Source of the DNA: CAJFUR01 sp904420575
GTDB lineage: Bacteria > Actinomycetota > Coriobacteriia > Coriobacteriales > Eggerthellaceae
DNA: 64,000 bases
Reading direction: 5' to 3'
Assembly: GCA_965119745.1 (NCBI GenBank)
Contig: OZ221973.1
Span: 3,162,001-3,226,000, forward strand
Position numbers and translations under genes: made by a program. Under the pieces are notes generated by a model. The model ran no database searches. It was not told where the DNA came from and worked only from the letters and a program-made list of their open reading frames with translations. Shown here one piece after another: positions 55,993 through 64,000 of this stretch. Positions within the stretch are counted from its first letter, which is position 1, and each line of letters starts with the position of its first letter.

Positions 55993-58620
55993 CTACAGTT
56001 CCTCGAAGAATCCCACGCGGTAGTTCTTGAACACGGCCTCCCCTTCTTCTTGGGAGGCGTCCAGGTCCACGTCGGCGGCGATGGCGAAATCGTGGTCTCC
56101 TGCGGGGTCGCTGAAGACTTGGCGGACGTGCCACACGTGGTCGGCCTGCTCGTCGGACTCGTCGATGGAGAGGTAGGCCATCGAGCGTGCGTCGGCGTCG
56201 ATGAGCACGGCCTCGTGCGCCTCGCAGTACGCGTCGAGCGCCCGCTGCCAGCGCGGCTCGCCGCAGCCCCACTCCTGATCGAGCCTTCCCAACTCGTCGG
56301 CGCGTCCCAGGGCGGCCAGCCGCACGCGCGCGAAAAGCGCGTTGCGCACGAGCACCATGAGGCCGCGGCGGTCGGCAACCACGGCGTCGTCGGCACTCGG
56401 CGGCGCGGCGTCGGTCACCGAACCCGCACTCTCCCACTCGTCCACCAGGCTCGAATCCACCGAGCGCACGAGGAAGCCGAGCCACGACACGATGTCCTCC
56501 AGCCGCTCGTCGCGGCGATCGGACGGCACCGTGCGGTCGAGCACGCGGTACGCGTCGGCCAGGTAGCGCAGAAGCGTTCCCTCCGAGCGCGCGATCTTGT
56601 AGCGCTGCACATAGGTCTTGAAGTCCGAGGCCGTCTCCACCATGTCGCGCACGACCGACTTCGGCGACAGCTCGAAGTCGCGCGCCCACGGCACTTCCTG
56701 GCAGTAACGCTCGAACGCGGCTTCGAGCAGATCCTCCAAGGGCCGCGGGTATGTGACCTCGGCCAGGCGCTCCAAGCGCTCGTCGTAGTCCACGCCATCG
56801 GCCTTCATCTCGGCCATCGCCTTGTCGCGCGCGGCCCGCTCCTGAGCGCGCAGTACCTGCCGCGGGTCTTCCAGCGTGGCCTCGGCAAGCGAGATGACGT
56901 CGAGCGCGTAGCTTTCGTCCTCGGGATCCAGAAGTTCGAGCGCCGCCAGCAGAAATGGCGACAAGGGCTGGTCGAGCGCGAAGTCCTCCGGCACGTCCAC
57001 GGTGGTCACGTACGCTACCGCGCCGTCCTCGCCCTCCAGACGCTCCACCACGTCCGCATCGATGAGCGTCTGGAAGATCTCGTCGGCGCGCACGCGCAGC
57101 GCCGCCTTCTCCTCGTCGGTCTGCGCCGAGTCGGCGACCAGCTTGCGGGTGCGGGCGTACGCGTCGCCGCCCTGCACCACCTCGGAGAGCACCATGGAAT
57201 GCGTGATGCGCAGGCGCGGCTTCAGCGTCTCGGGCACGGCCTCGATCAGACGCTCGAAGGTCTGTCTGTTCCAGGTGACGAAACCCTCGGGCGGCTGCTT
57301 CTTCTTGATCTTGCGCAGCTTCTTCGGGTCGTCGCCGGCCTTGGCAACCAGCTTCGCGTTCTCGATGTCGTGCTCGGGCGCGAGCGCCACCACCATGCCC
57401 TCGGTGTCGAAGCCGGAACGCCCCGCCCGCCCGACGATCTGGTGGAACTCGCGGGCGCGCAGACGCCGCATCTTCCGTCCGTCGAACTTCGTGAGCGCGG
57501 TGAGCACCACCGTGTGGATGGGCACGTTGATGCCCACGCCGAGCGTGTCCGTGCCGCAGATGACCGGCAGCAGCCCCTGCTGGGCCAGCTTCTCCACGAG
57601 CAGCCGGTAGCGCGGGAGCATCCCCGCATGGTGCACGCCCACGCCGCTTGCGAGCAGACGCTTGAGCGTCTTGCCGAACGCCGTGGTGAAGCGCGTGCCC
57701 TTCACGGCCTCCTTCACCTGCTCGCGCTGCTCCTTCGACGCCACGCCGTAGCTCGAGAGCGCCTGCGCCGTGGCGAGCGCCGCGTCCTGCGAGAAATGCA
57801 CCAGGTAGAGCGGCGCCTCGCCCTTGCGCAACGCCAGTTCCACCGTGCCTTCGAGCGGCATCTCCACGTAGTCGTAGGCCAGGGGCACCGGCCGCGGCGC
57901 GTCGGCGATCACGTCCACGTCCGTGCCCGTGCGCTCCTTGAGCGACGCCGCAATGGAGCTCACGTCACCCAGTGTGGCACTCATCAGCAGAAACTGCGTC
58001 TTCGGCAGCGTGAGCAACGGCACCTGCCACGCCCAGCCGCGGTCGTAGTCGCCGTAGTAGTGGAACTCGTCCATGGCCACGCAGCCCACGTCGGCGCCCT
58101 CGCCCTCACGCAGCGCCTGGTTCGCCAGAATCTCGGCCGTGCAGCACACCACCGGCGCGCCCGCGTTGATGTGCGCGTCGCCCGTGACCATGCCCACGTT
58201 CTCGCGCCCAAGGATGTCCACCAGATCGAAGAACTTCTCGCTGACGAGCGCCTTGATGGGCGCCGTGTAGTACGAGCGTCGCCCCGTGGCCATGGCCATG
58301 AAGCACAGGCCGAGCGCCACGAGCGACTTGCCCGAGCCCGTGGGCGTGCCGAGGACCACATGGTCGCCCATCATGAGCGCCATGAGAGCCTCTTCCTGAT
58401 GGGGCCAGGGTTCGATGCCGCGCGCGGCGGTCCAGCCAAGGAAGCGGTCGAGGGCCGCCTCGGCGTCGAGCCACGGCTCGGGTGCGGGCGCGTCGGGGCC
58501 CTCGGGCTCCCACCACGCTGGCGAGAGCCGGCCGAGGGAACCGTGCGCGAAGGCGTCGGCAGCGCCGGGCTCGGGAGCAGAGTCGGGCAAAGGGATGGGG
58601 TCGTTCGCATAGTCAGTCAT
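55993..58620 (-). CDS. DEAD/DEAH-box RNA helicase, Ski2-like/HelY type
   Basis: An 875-residue helicase. Motif I is TPTGSGKS, motif II is MDEFHYYG (DExH variant), motif III is LMSATLGD, and motif VI is HQIVGRAGRSG, with a Ski2-like GTDTLGVGINVPIHTVV segment between. The C-terminal 350 residues are helical and match actinobacterial HelY-like proteins. A role in RNA processing or DNA repair is assumed from family. The start is ATG 58620, or 58626 two codons earlier; neither has a good ribosome-binding site, so the mRNA may be leaderless. Confidence 0.9.
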   Translation of the reverse strand: MTDYANDPIPLPDSAPEPGAADAFAHGSLGRLSPAWWEPEGPDAPAPEPWLDAEAALDRFLGWTAARGIEPWPHQEEALMALMMGDHVVLGTPTGSGKSLVALGLCFMAMATGRRSYYTAPIKALVSEKFFDLVDILGRENVGMVTGDAHINAGAPVVCCTAEILANQALREGEGADVGCVAMDEFHYYGDYDRGWAWQVPLLTLPKTQFLLMSATLGDVSSIAASLKERTGTDVDVIADAPRPVPLAYDYVEMPLEGTVELALRKGEAPLYLVHFSQDAALATAQALSSYGVASKEQREQVKEAVKGTRFTTAFGKTLKRLLASGVGVHHAGMLPRYRLLVEKLAQQGLLPVICGTDTLGVGINVPIHTVVLTALTKFDGRKMRRLRAREFHQIVGRAGRSGFDTEGMVVALAPEHDIENAKLVAKAGDDPKKLRKIKKKQPPEGFVTWNRQTFERLIEAVPETLKPRLRITHSMVLSEVVQGGDAYARTRKLVADSAQTDEEKAALRVRADEIFQTLIDADVVERLEGEDGAVAYVTTVDVPEDFALDQPLSPFLLAALELLDPEDESYALDVISLAEATLEDPRQVLRAQERAARDKAMAEMKADGVDYDERLERLAEVTYPRPLEDLLEAAFERYCQEVPWARDFELSPKSVVRDMVETASDFKTYVQRYKIARSEGTLLRYLADAYRVLDRTVPSDRRDERLEDIVSWLGFLVRSVDSSLVDEWESAGSVTDAAPPSADDAVVADRRGLMVLVRNALFARVRLAALGRADELGRLDQEWGCGEPRWQRALDAYCEAHEAVLIDADARSMAYLSIDESDEQADHVWHVRQVFSDPAGDHDFAIAADVDLDASQEEGEAVFKNYRVGFFEEL

Positions 58621-59044
58621 GGGCATCAGTGTACGCGAACGGCGGCCGGAGCGCCAGATGCGCGATCGCGCGCCGCGCCGTGCGCGCGGCATTCGGGCTA
58701 CGGCGGCGCGGCCAGGTGGCTGCCGCGCGCTGCGCGACCACATGGCGGCCGCGCCCGCATGCCAGCCTGGCCGGCCGAACCCGACCTCCCGTTCTTGCAG
58801 TCCTTTCGGCACAGCCGCCAAAGAAAAAGGAGCCGGCGTCCTTCGCCCTCCAGCTGGAAAATGCCAGCTTCCTCCCTGCCGGCACGACGAACACGGGCAG
58901 AGGGACGCCACCTCGTCTCTGCGGCTGACATGTCGGACACGGCCGGGATGCGCCTCGTCCACGCGCGCCGTTTCGCCGGGAGCCGCCTGTCTTCTGCGCG
59001 CTACCCTGCACCCTCACGACCCCGACGATGCGAAGGAGGACCCC
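58621..59044. other. Gap of about 420 bp between divergent genes
   Basis: No gene is recognised. It is very GC-rich with many CGCG runs from 58640 to 58770, then a segment containing CTGGAAAATGCCAGC (58854-58868), a small palindrome. The helicase and the small membrane protein at 59045 would both be transcribed from here. Confidence 0.5.
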
Positions 59045-59290
59045 ATGAACGCCAAGGATGCCGAAACGAATGCCGCAAGCGCGCTCGGACGCGGCCTCGA
59101 TTCCCTCATGACCTCGAGCGAAACGACACGCACGCCCGCCATGGCCGAGCGCCCCGAAGCATGCCCCGCCTCCCACAGCGTCGCCTTGGTCGGCGGGCTC
59201 GTCGCAGGCGGGGCGGCGGGTGCGGTGGCCATCGCAGCGTTCGTGCTGCTGGGCGTGAAGGCCGTCCTCTCGATGGAGCGCCGCCGCTAG
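59045..59290 (+). CDS. Small single-span membrane protein, unknown function
   Basis: An 81-residue protein with a polar N-terminal half and one long Gly/Ala/Val-rich membrane helix (VALVGGLVAGGAAGAVAIAA) ending in a short basic tail (ERRR). A strong GAAGGAGG precedes ATG 59045, which supports a real gene. No family is recognised. Confidence 0.65.
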   Translation: MNAKDAETNAASALGRGLDSLMTSSETTRTPAMAERPEACPASHSVALVGGLVAGGAAGAVAIAAFVLLGVKAVLSMERRR

Positions 59291-59321
59291 CCCTGCGGCC
59301 CCCGTCAAACGTAGGGCCCGC

Positions 59322-59375
59322 GGCGCCTGGCGCGCGAAGGGCATACGGGGCGCCTGGCGCGCGAAGGGCATGTAG
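59322..59375. repeat. 27-bp direct repeat, two copies
   Basis: GGCGCCTGGCGCGCGAAGGG followed by CAT occurs at 59322 and again at 59349, exactly 27 bases apart. Confidence 0.8.
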
Positions 59376-59382
59376 CTCGCCG

Positions 59383-59434
59383 GCGGCGGTGGTTTCGTGC
59401 AGCTTTCGCGCCCAATTTGCACGAAAGCCGCCGC
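59383..59434. repeat. Large interrupted stem-loop
   Basis: GCGGCGG (59383-59389) and TTTCGTGCA (59393-59401) pair with TGCACGAAA (59418-59426) and CCGCCGC (59428-59434), leaving small bulges and a 16-base loop: 16 perfect pairs in two blocks. Confidence 0.7.
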
Positions 59435-59981
59435 TGTGAACCGTTCGAAACGACATACAGGACGCCACGCTGCCCCCTCGAAGGACCGGGACTCACTTGC
59501 GCGGGCGCGGACACGCTTTTCATCAGGCCTTTGCCACGTAGCCAGAAAAGGGGTCCAAAGGAGCGCGGCGGATTTGGTTCACGACGGCACTTTTTGTGCA
59601 TTCGGAGCCCGATCCCGTGCCCTTACCTGCAAGACGCGGCTTCCGCAGCAAACGCCTTTCCTCGTCCAGAGCCGTTTCGGCACGTTCCCTTTCCTCGACA
59701 CCTCCCCCTCTCCCCTGCACTTTCCTCAAAGCCCTTCCTCTCACCTGCGCTTCTTCGCGCCCAGCACCTTCCCTCGCTTCCAACACCTTTCCCCATCCCT
59801 GGCCCCCGATTCCGGGACACGGGCCTGCTCGTCGGCGTGCCCGCGTTCGTCCCCACCCCCTGGCCCCCGACTCCGGAGCACAGACGCGGCGTGGCGCCGC
59901 CAGGCAACGTCTTGTTTCTTTACGGCAGGTGCGGGCACATGGTTCAATGGCGGAAACCACCCATCGACGAAAGGAACCGCG

Positions 59982-60428
59982 ATGACCGTCGGAGACGCGC
60001 TCGTCCGCATCCGCAAGGAACGCAACCTCACGCAGGAAGGCCTGGCGCGCAAGCTGTTCGTCACCCGCCAAGCCGTCTCTCGCTGGGAGAACGGCGAGAC
60101 CTCGCCGAGCATCGACATGTGCAAGCTCATCGCCGCCACCTGCGACGTGCCCGTCACCGAACTGCTCGAAATGCCGGATGCGCCGTACTGCCAAAGCTGC
60201 GGCATGCCCTTTTTCCAGCCAGAGGACCGGGGAACCAAAGCCGACGGCACGCCGTCCGAGGACTTCTGCTCCTGGTGCTACCGCGACGGCACGTTCGTCG
60301 GGGGCGAGTCGCTCGACGAGCTTATCGAGCGCTGCGCTCCCGGCATGGCAGAGACATGTGGCATCTCGCTCGACGAGGCCGTCTCCTTCATGGGCGCCCT
60401 TCTCCCCGGCCTCAAGCGCTGGGAGTGA
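59982..60428 (+). CDS. XRE-family regulator with C-terminal zinc-ribbon domain
   Basis: A 148-residue protein. An N-terminal Cro/C1 HTH (LVRIRKERNLTQEGLARKLF, VTRQAVSRWENGETSP) is followed by a zinc ribbon with CQSCGMPF and CSWC pairs (the QSCGMP motif is common to a domain found alone in many bacteria), and a short helical end. ATG 59982 follows GAAAGGAA. It is a single gene, convergent with the rhomboid gene; a compact terminator follows. Confidence 0.9.
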   Translation: MTVGDALVRIRKERNLTQEGLARKLFVTRQAVSRWENGETSPSIDMCKLIAATCDVPVTELLEMPDAPYCQSCGMPFFQPEDRGTKADGTPSEDFCSWCYRDGTFVGGESLDELIERCAPGMAETCGISLDEAVSFMGALLPGLKRWE

Positions 60429-60458
60429 CCTGGGCAGGACGGGGGCAGCGAGGGAACG

Positions 60459-60525
60459 ATGACGGGGGGTCGGGGGCGTCGTCCCCGTCATGCTCCCTGA
60501 CCTCCAGGGCCGGAAGCGGCCCTTT
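60459..60525. terminator. Two hairpins between convergent XRE and rhomboid genes
   Basis: ATGACGGGG (60459-60467) pairs with CCCCGTCAT (60483-60491). Then AGGGCCG (60506-60512) pairs with CGGCCCT (60517-60523) around a 4-base loop, followed by TT. The second stem resembles a rho-independent terminator for the XRE gene. Confidence 0.55.
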
Positions 60526-60537
60526 CGCCCCGCCGCG

Positions 60538-61326
60538 CTAGAAGCCGACAAGCCCCTGGGACGTGGCCATCAGCAGCAGAAGCGCCGCCACCCATGCCAC
60601 CGCCACGACGATGCGCACGGCGTTTGGCACGCGCAGGTTCTTCGCCGGGATCATGAACATGGCGACAAGGCCGCCGAGCGCCCCACCCAGATGCCCGCTC
60701 ACGGAGATGCTCGGCACCAGCAACGTGTATGCCACGTTGACGCCGATGATGCCGAGCATGCCCTTGCTGTACTCGGCGAACATGCGGCGGTTGCCCTTGT
60801 GCAGGACGCCCAGCAGCGCCACGGCCACGAACAGGCCGAATACGCTCGTGGAAGCGCCGGCGCTCACCGTGGGACCGCCGCCCAGCAACACGTCGGCAGC
60901 ATACGACACGGCATTGCCGGTGATGCCGCCGACGAAATACAGAAGCAGGAAGTTGCCGCGTCCGAGCACGCGCTCCAACACCTCGCCAACGCTGTAGAGC
61001 GCCACCATGTTGAAGGCCAGATGCATGAGGTCCATGTGCAGGAACATCGGCGTGAACAGCCGAAACAGCTCGCCGGCCTGCACGAGCGGCGCATACATGG
61101 CTCCCATCTCCACCAGCACGGGCGTGGGAACCTCGAAGCGCATGCCCGAAAGCAGCACCTCGGTCGCGAACACCAGCACGTTGACTGCGATGAGGGCGAG
61201 CGTGACCAGACGGAAACGGTTGCGCTGAAGAAAGTCGGGGCGGTTCGACGACATCATCCTTCTGAGCTGTTCGTCGTCGACGACGGGCCTCTGTCCGCCC
61301 ACCGGGTCGTTCACCTTGTAAGGCAC
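60538..61326 (-). CDS. Rhomboid-family intramembrane serine protease
   Basis: A 262-residue protein with about seven membrane spans. The catalytic Ser lies in GASTSVFGL (G-x-S-x-x-x-G) and the partner His in SGHLGGALGGL; the structural HMDLMHLAFNM is the conserved HxxxHxxxN of rhomboids. It cleaves membrane proteins within the bilayer; the substrate is unknown. GTG 61326 with GAAGGAG is the start. It is a single gene. Confidence 0.93.
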   Translation of the reverse strand: MPYKVNDPVGGQRPVVDDEQLRRMMSSNRPDFLQRNRFRLVTLALIAVNVLVFATEVLLSGMRFEVPTPVLVEMGAMYAPLVQAGELFRLFTPMFLHMDLMHLAFNMVALYSVGEVLERVLGRGNFLLLYFVGGITGNAVSYAADVLLGGGPTVSAGASTSVFGLFVAVALLGVLHKGNRRMFAEYSKGMLGIIGVNVAYTLLVPSISVSGHLGGALGGLVAMFMIPAKNLRVPNAVRIVVAVAWVAALLLLMATSQGLVGF

Positions 61327-61489
61327 GGGTCGCTCCTTCGCACGATCGCCTGCGGGAATAACCCCAGCATCCTACCACGTCCATGCCACGCAGCGGCCCT
61401 GCGCGCCAAGCCTCCACCCATTCGTCAGGAGCCCGCCGCGCCGTCCCTCCGCCGCCGCGAACAAGCCGCACGCGCCCGGGATGACGGAC

Positions 61490-62548
61490 CTACCGGTTCT
61501 CTATATGTCCGATGTTCTTGAGCTGTATGCTGATCAAGCCGTCAGGGGCGCTCACGAACTCGATGAACTCGGGGTTCTCTCCCAGCTCTGCCGGGAACGT
61601 CACCTCGATGCCGGTGTCGGTGCGGATCTTGTGGTTCTTCGCCACGCGCTTCGCGACGGCCTTCTCCACGACCACGCGCTCGGGCATGGCCTGCTCGGCA
61701 AGCGCCTCCCCGAAGCGGCGCTGCAAGGGCTCGTCGTCGAACACCTCTTCGCCGAGGTCCCACGGGGCCAGCTCCTCGGATTCTTCCACAGCCTCGCTCA
61801 CGTACGCCTTCGCCTTCGACAGCGCCACGGCCGTGTTCGCGCCGTATTCCTCGGCCACTTCCTCCACGATGCGCGCGACCGCGTCGAACACTTCCTTGCT
61901 GGACGCCTCGATGGAGCATTGCAAAAGGCCGTCGGGAATCAACAGCTTCTCCTCGCCGGCGATGGCGCGTGGCTTGTCGCAGAACGACACCGCGAGCGAC
62001 TTCGCGTCCACCACGGCGAACGAGGCCACCTTCTGCGACGGGTTCGGCAGGATGGCGTGATGGCGCGCGATGTTCACGCACGTCCCTCCCAGCTCGCCCT
62101 CGCCCACCTCGTGCAGGTAGGCCGGACGGCTTTCCAGCAGCATGAACGCGAAGTAGCGGTGGCCGCGCGCCTCGTAGGCGGCCTCGGCTTCCTCGTCGGT
62201 CATCTTGTGCACGGTGCTGTCGGGGTCGTCTTCGAAGTCGACCACCAGCAGGTCGGTCGACGCAGGCTTGTCTGCACGGCCCAGCTCGCCGGCCAGGTAT
62301 TCGGCCACCTGCACCGAAAGCCCCACGAAATCGCGTTCGCCCCGGAAATACGCATGCAGCTCCCCTGCGAACAGGCTGCCGTCGACGAACGAGCCGCGTT
62401 TGGAGTCCAGGTTGCCGAGCGCCTTCTTCGCGTGGCCGGTGACGTAGCGCTTGACGTTCCTGCTCGAAAGGTCGAGCTCTTCGGTGGAGTACACGTTCAC
62501 GCACGACACGAAGTCGAAGACGTGCAGGATCGCGTGGTTGATCTTCAT
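61490..62548 (-). CDS. Nucleoid-associated protein, NdpA/NA37 family
   Basis: A 352-residue acidic cytoplasmic protein matching the 37-kDa nucleoid-associated family: INHAILHVFDF at the start, GSFVDGSLFAGELHAYF, and a central domain with FAVVDAKSLAVSF. Family members co-purify with the nucleoid; a molecular function is not established. ATG 62548 follows GAGAAAG. It is a single gene. Confidence 0.85.
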   Translation of the reverse strand: MKINHAILHVFDFVSCVNVYSTEELDLSSRNVKRYVTGHAKKALGNLDSKRGSFVDGSLFAGELHAYFRGERDFVGLSVQVAEYLAGELGRADKPASTDLLVVDFEDDPDSTVHKMTDEEAEAAYEARGHRYFAFMLLESRPAYLHEVGEGELGGTCVNIARHHAILPNPSQKVASFAVVDAKSLAVSFCDKPRAIAGEEKLLIPDGLLQCSIEASSKEVFDAVARIVEEVAEEYGANTAVALSKAKAYVSEAVEESEELAPWDLGEEVFDDEPLQRRFGEALAEQAMPERVVVEKAVAKRVAKNHKIRTDTGIEVTFPAELGENPEFIEFVSAPDGLISIQLKNIGHIENR

Positions 62549-62723
62549 GGGGCGCTTTCTCTCTCGTCAGGCTCGGATTGCGAACGACCAGAATACCGGA
62601 AACGCGCGTCCCGCAGAAGGAAAGCCGGAAAATCCCCCAAGGAATACCGCCGATGCCGGCATGGGCGCCCACGTGCTCCCAACGGGGGCGCACCGGGCCT
62701 CGCGCCTCACCGCAGACAACGAG

Positions 62724-62832
62724 CCAGCAAGCAATGGTTCAATAGGCAACGGCCCCATTAGAAACGGTCCCAGCAAGCAGCGGTCCCCAGAAGCAGCGGT
62801 CCCAGCAAGCAACGGTCCCAGCAAGCAACGGG
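62724..62832. repeat. Tandem array of about seven 15-16-bp units
   Basis: The unit CCCAGCAAGCAACGGT is perfect or near perfect at 62769, 62785, 62801 and 62817 (period exactly 16). More degenerate units start at 62724, 62738 and 62753. The period is not a multiple of three, so this is not a coding repeat. Confidence 0.85.
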
Positions 62833-63246
62833 CCCGAAACACGAACGCCAGGTGCATCTCCGCTCTGGAAAGATGGCAAAATTTTCCAGAATTGCGATCC
62901 CTTGGGCGGGTTTTTGCATGCGCCAAGCTCGCCTGGAAAAGCATCGTTTCGCATAATGCCAGGTCGCTCGCAATCCACCTGAAGTTTCTATCGGCTCGCA
63001 CCTCGCAATCGCGGAGATTCTTGCCAGTCCGGCAAGATTTCCTTGCACATCCCGGCCCCCGGAGCGCGAACGCTACTCGCAACTACCTTCCGCAATGGCT
63101 CCCCAAGTCGCCAAGACCATTCGCCTTCCAGCCCCCAGGTTTGGCGCCCACAGCACCCTGGCGGCATCCGCGGAGGGCCAGAGGGCGCTCCGGCCACCGC
63201 AACGTCCGCTCGCCCATAAGCCACTCTTTATCTCAATATATGGTGT

Positions 63247-63270
63247 TTTGCATCAAAATATTTATGCAAA
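63247..63270 (+). promoter_or_regulatory. Palindrome in the AT-rich upstream region of the DUF2975 gene
   Basis: TTTGCAT (63247-63253) and ATGCAAA (63264-63270) form a perfect inverted repeat over a 10-base AT-rich spacer. TAGTAT, a possible -10, follows at 63287-63292. A regulator site is likely; the adjoining HTH gene is a natural candidate. Confidence 0.45.
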
Positions 63271-63360
63271 GCAATACTTTACATGATAGTATACGGATAC
63301 GTCGACCAAACGGGAACCAGGCAAGGCAGCAAGCCGCAACCCGGCAATGCAGTCCGCCGC

Positions 63361-63406
63361 AGCGCTACAGCACGACCAGCCGCAGCGCTACAGCACGACC
63401 AGCCGC
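63361..63406. repeat. 23-bp direct repeat, two copies
   Basis: AGCGCTACAGCACGACCAGC followed by CGC starts at 63361 and again at 63384 in the untranslated leader of the DUF2975 gene. Confidence 0.8.
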
Positions 63407-63470
63407 AACGCGACGCAACGACCTGCCGAAACCACCATGCATGTTGGCGCGGCAAGAAAAGGAGTGGGCC

Positions 63471-63959
63471 ATGGACGAAATCCGCAGCAAAATCAAGGGA
63501 ACGAGTCAGGCGGCATTCGTCGCGCTGCTCGTCTTGGCAGCCGCCTTGGCAATGGTGGCTGCGGCGACGCTGGCGACCTACCTGGGCAGCGCAACGTCGC
63601 TCGACCCCGCAAGCAGCAGCGACGTCGGGGCGTTCGTGCTCTTCGGCGTCCAGACAGCCCTCGCGGCAATGCTTGCGTACGCCGCGCTGGTGTTCCGCCG
63701 CATCGGCCAAGAGGAAACGCCGTTCTTCCCTGCGTTGCCGCGCAAGGTCAAGCTGGCCGCCCCCTTCCTGTTTCTTGCCGTCGCCGTGCCCCGTTGGATC
63801 GGCTATGCGGTGCTCGGCGCGGCGACGGGCCGCGTGGTCGGAACCCTCTTCGACGAGACGAGCATCATCCTCCTTGTCCTGGCCATCGTGGTGTTCTGCC
63901 TGGGGCAGATACTCGAGTATGGGTGGCTGTTGCAGGACGAGAGCTACGAGATCATCTGA
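63471..63959 (+). CDS. DUF2975-like membrane protein
   Basis: A 162-residue protein with four hydrophobic segments (around residues 15-40, 52-74, 93-115 and 130-150) and the four-span layout of DUF2975 proteins. These are typically followed by a small YozG-type HTH gene. Here, nine bases after the stop, a new gene begins MAIVMRLDRM, as expected for that partner. ATG 63471 follows AAAAGGAG. Function unknown; the pair behaves like a membrane protein with its own regulator. Confidence 0.75.
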   Translation: MDEIRSKIKGTSQAAFVALLVLAAALAMVAAATLATYLGSATSLDPASSSDVGAFVLFGVQTALAAMLAYAALVFRRIGQEETPFFPALPRKVKLAAPFLFLAVAVPRWIGYAVLGAATGRVVGTLFDETSIILLVLAIVVFCLGQILEYGWLLQDESYEII

Positions 63960-63968
63960 GGAGGCGGC

Positions 63969-64000
63969 ATGGCGATCGTAATGCGGCTGGACCGGATGAT
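63969..64000 (+). CDS. Start of a probable small HTH regulator (YozG/XRE type), cut by window end
   Basis: Only MAIVMRLDRM is visible, behind a strong GAGGAGGCG. This opening and its position after a DUF2975 gene match the small helix-turn-helix partner usually found there. The HTH itself lies beyond the window. Confidence 0.5.
   Translation, partial: MAIVMRLDRM

Larger units (their letters stand above)
59291..59981. other. Gap of about 690 bp with repeats, a large hairpin and a pyrimidine-rich tract
   Basis: No gene is seen. The segment holds a 27-bp direct repeat (59322 and 59349), an extended stem-loop at 59383-59434, a run of about 120 bases that is nearly all C and T on the plus strand (roughly 59685-59805), and a 24-bp near-repeat CCTGGCCCCCGA[T/C]TCCGG at about 59800 and 59858. 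Confidence 0.6.
62549..63470. other. Gap of about 920 bp with tandem repeats and an AT-rich promoter region
   Basis: No gene is recognised. Contents are a 15-16-bp tandem array (62724-62832), small stems CTTGCC-GGCAAG (63020-63036) and CTGGAAA/TTTCCAG near 62863-62885, an AT-rich stretch with the palindrome TTTGCAT-N10-ATGCAAA (63247-63270), and a 23-bp direct repeat (63361 and 63384). Confidence 0.65.

Overview
The window is high-GC chromosomal DNA with gene content typical of an Eggerthellaceae gut actinobacterium (Eggerthella/Gordonibacter-like). The pointers are molybdopterin oxidoreductase cassettes, a Tat-exported fumarate-reductase-type flavoprotein, a multi-membrane-span LuxR regulator, a multiheme cytochrome lipoprotein and paired YhgE/Pip proteins. 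The genus is inference. No rRNA, tRNA, CRISPR array, transposase or phage gene was seen.

Layout. 1-4.6 kb: an ECF-type importer (S component, EcfT, fused double ATPase) between two AraC regulators, with a DtxR-box-like sequence upstream. 4.6-7.4 kb: an autoregulated-looking MarR / DUF1848 / radical-SAM operon ending in a mutM (Fpg) remnant that has lost its middle. 7.5-11.5 kb: a lower-GC serine hydrolase, a repeat-rich gap, a TetR-flavodoxin operon and a small Cys-tailed protein. 11.8-15.5 kb: a DUF3810 membrane metalloprotease-like protein divergent from Tex.

15.6-26.5 kb is the most distinctive segment. Two tandem, diverged copies of a cassette (Mo-bis-pterin catalytic subunit, two-cluster Fe-S protein, MCFRP zinc-ribbon protein) lie on one strand. 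They are bracketed by two unrelated transporters (DcuC-type and SLC13/DASS-type) and preceded by a membrane LuxR regulator. Neither catalytic subunit has a Tat signal, so the enzymes should act in the cytoplasm on imported substrates. The best guess is the catechol-dehydroxylase / acetylene-hydratase / transhydroxylase side of the DMSO-reductase superfamily.

26.6-35.2 kb: a small XRE protein, a FAD-Rieske oxidoreductase, two overlapping YhgE/Pip genes, and a YolD + Y-family polymerase operon with a textbook SOS box. 35.4-41.2 kb: a second respiratory island for the outer membrane face, with a Tat flavoprotein reductase, an NrfD-type quinol protein, a 16-cysteine ferredoxin, a GntR-slipin pair and a hexaheme cytochrome lipoprotein. 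There is no molybdenum subunit here, so the flavoprotein is the likely terminal reductase.

41.4-64 kb is mostly housekeeping and envelope: Icd, a ClC channel, an ABC exporter, a double-sensor MscS protein with a solute-binding lipoprotein, a patatin, an ECF-sigma-controlled ABC operon, an Ski2-like helicase, an XRE zinc-ribbon regulator, rhomboid, a nucleoid-associated protein, and a DUF2975 membrane protein followed by the start of an HTH gene. Several intergenic gaps carry short tandem repeats (42, about 30, 27, 23 and 16 bp periods).
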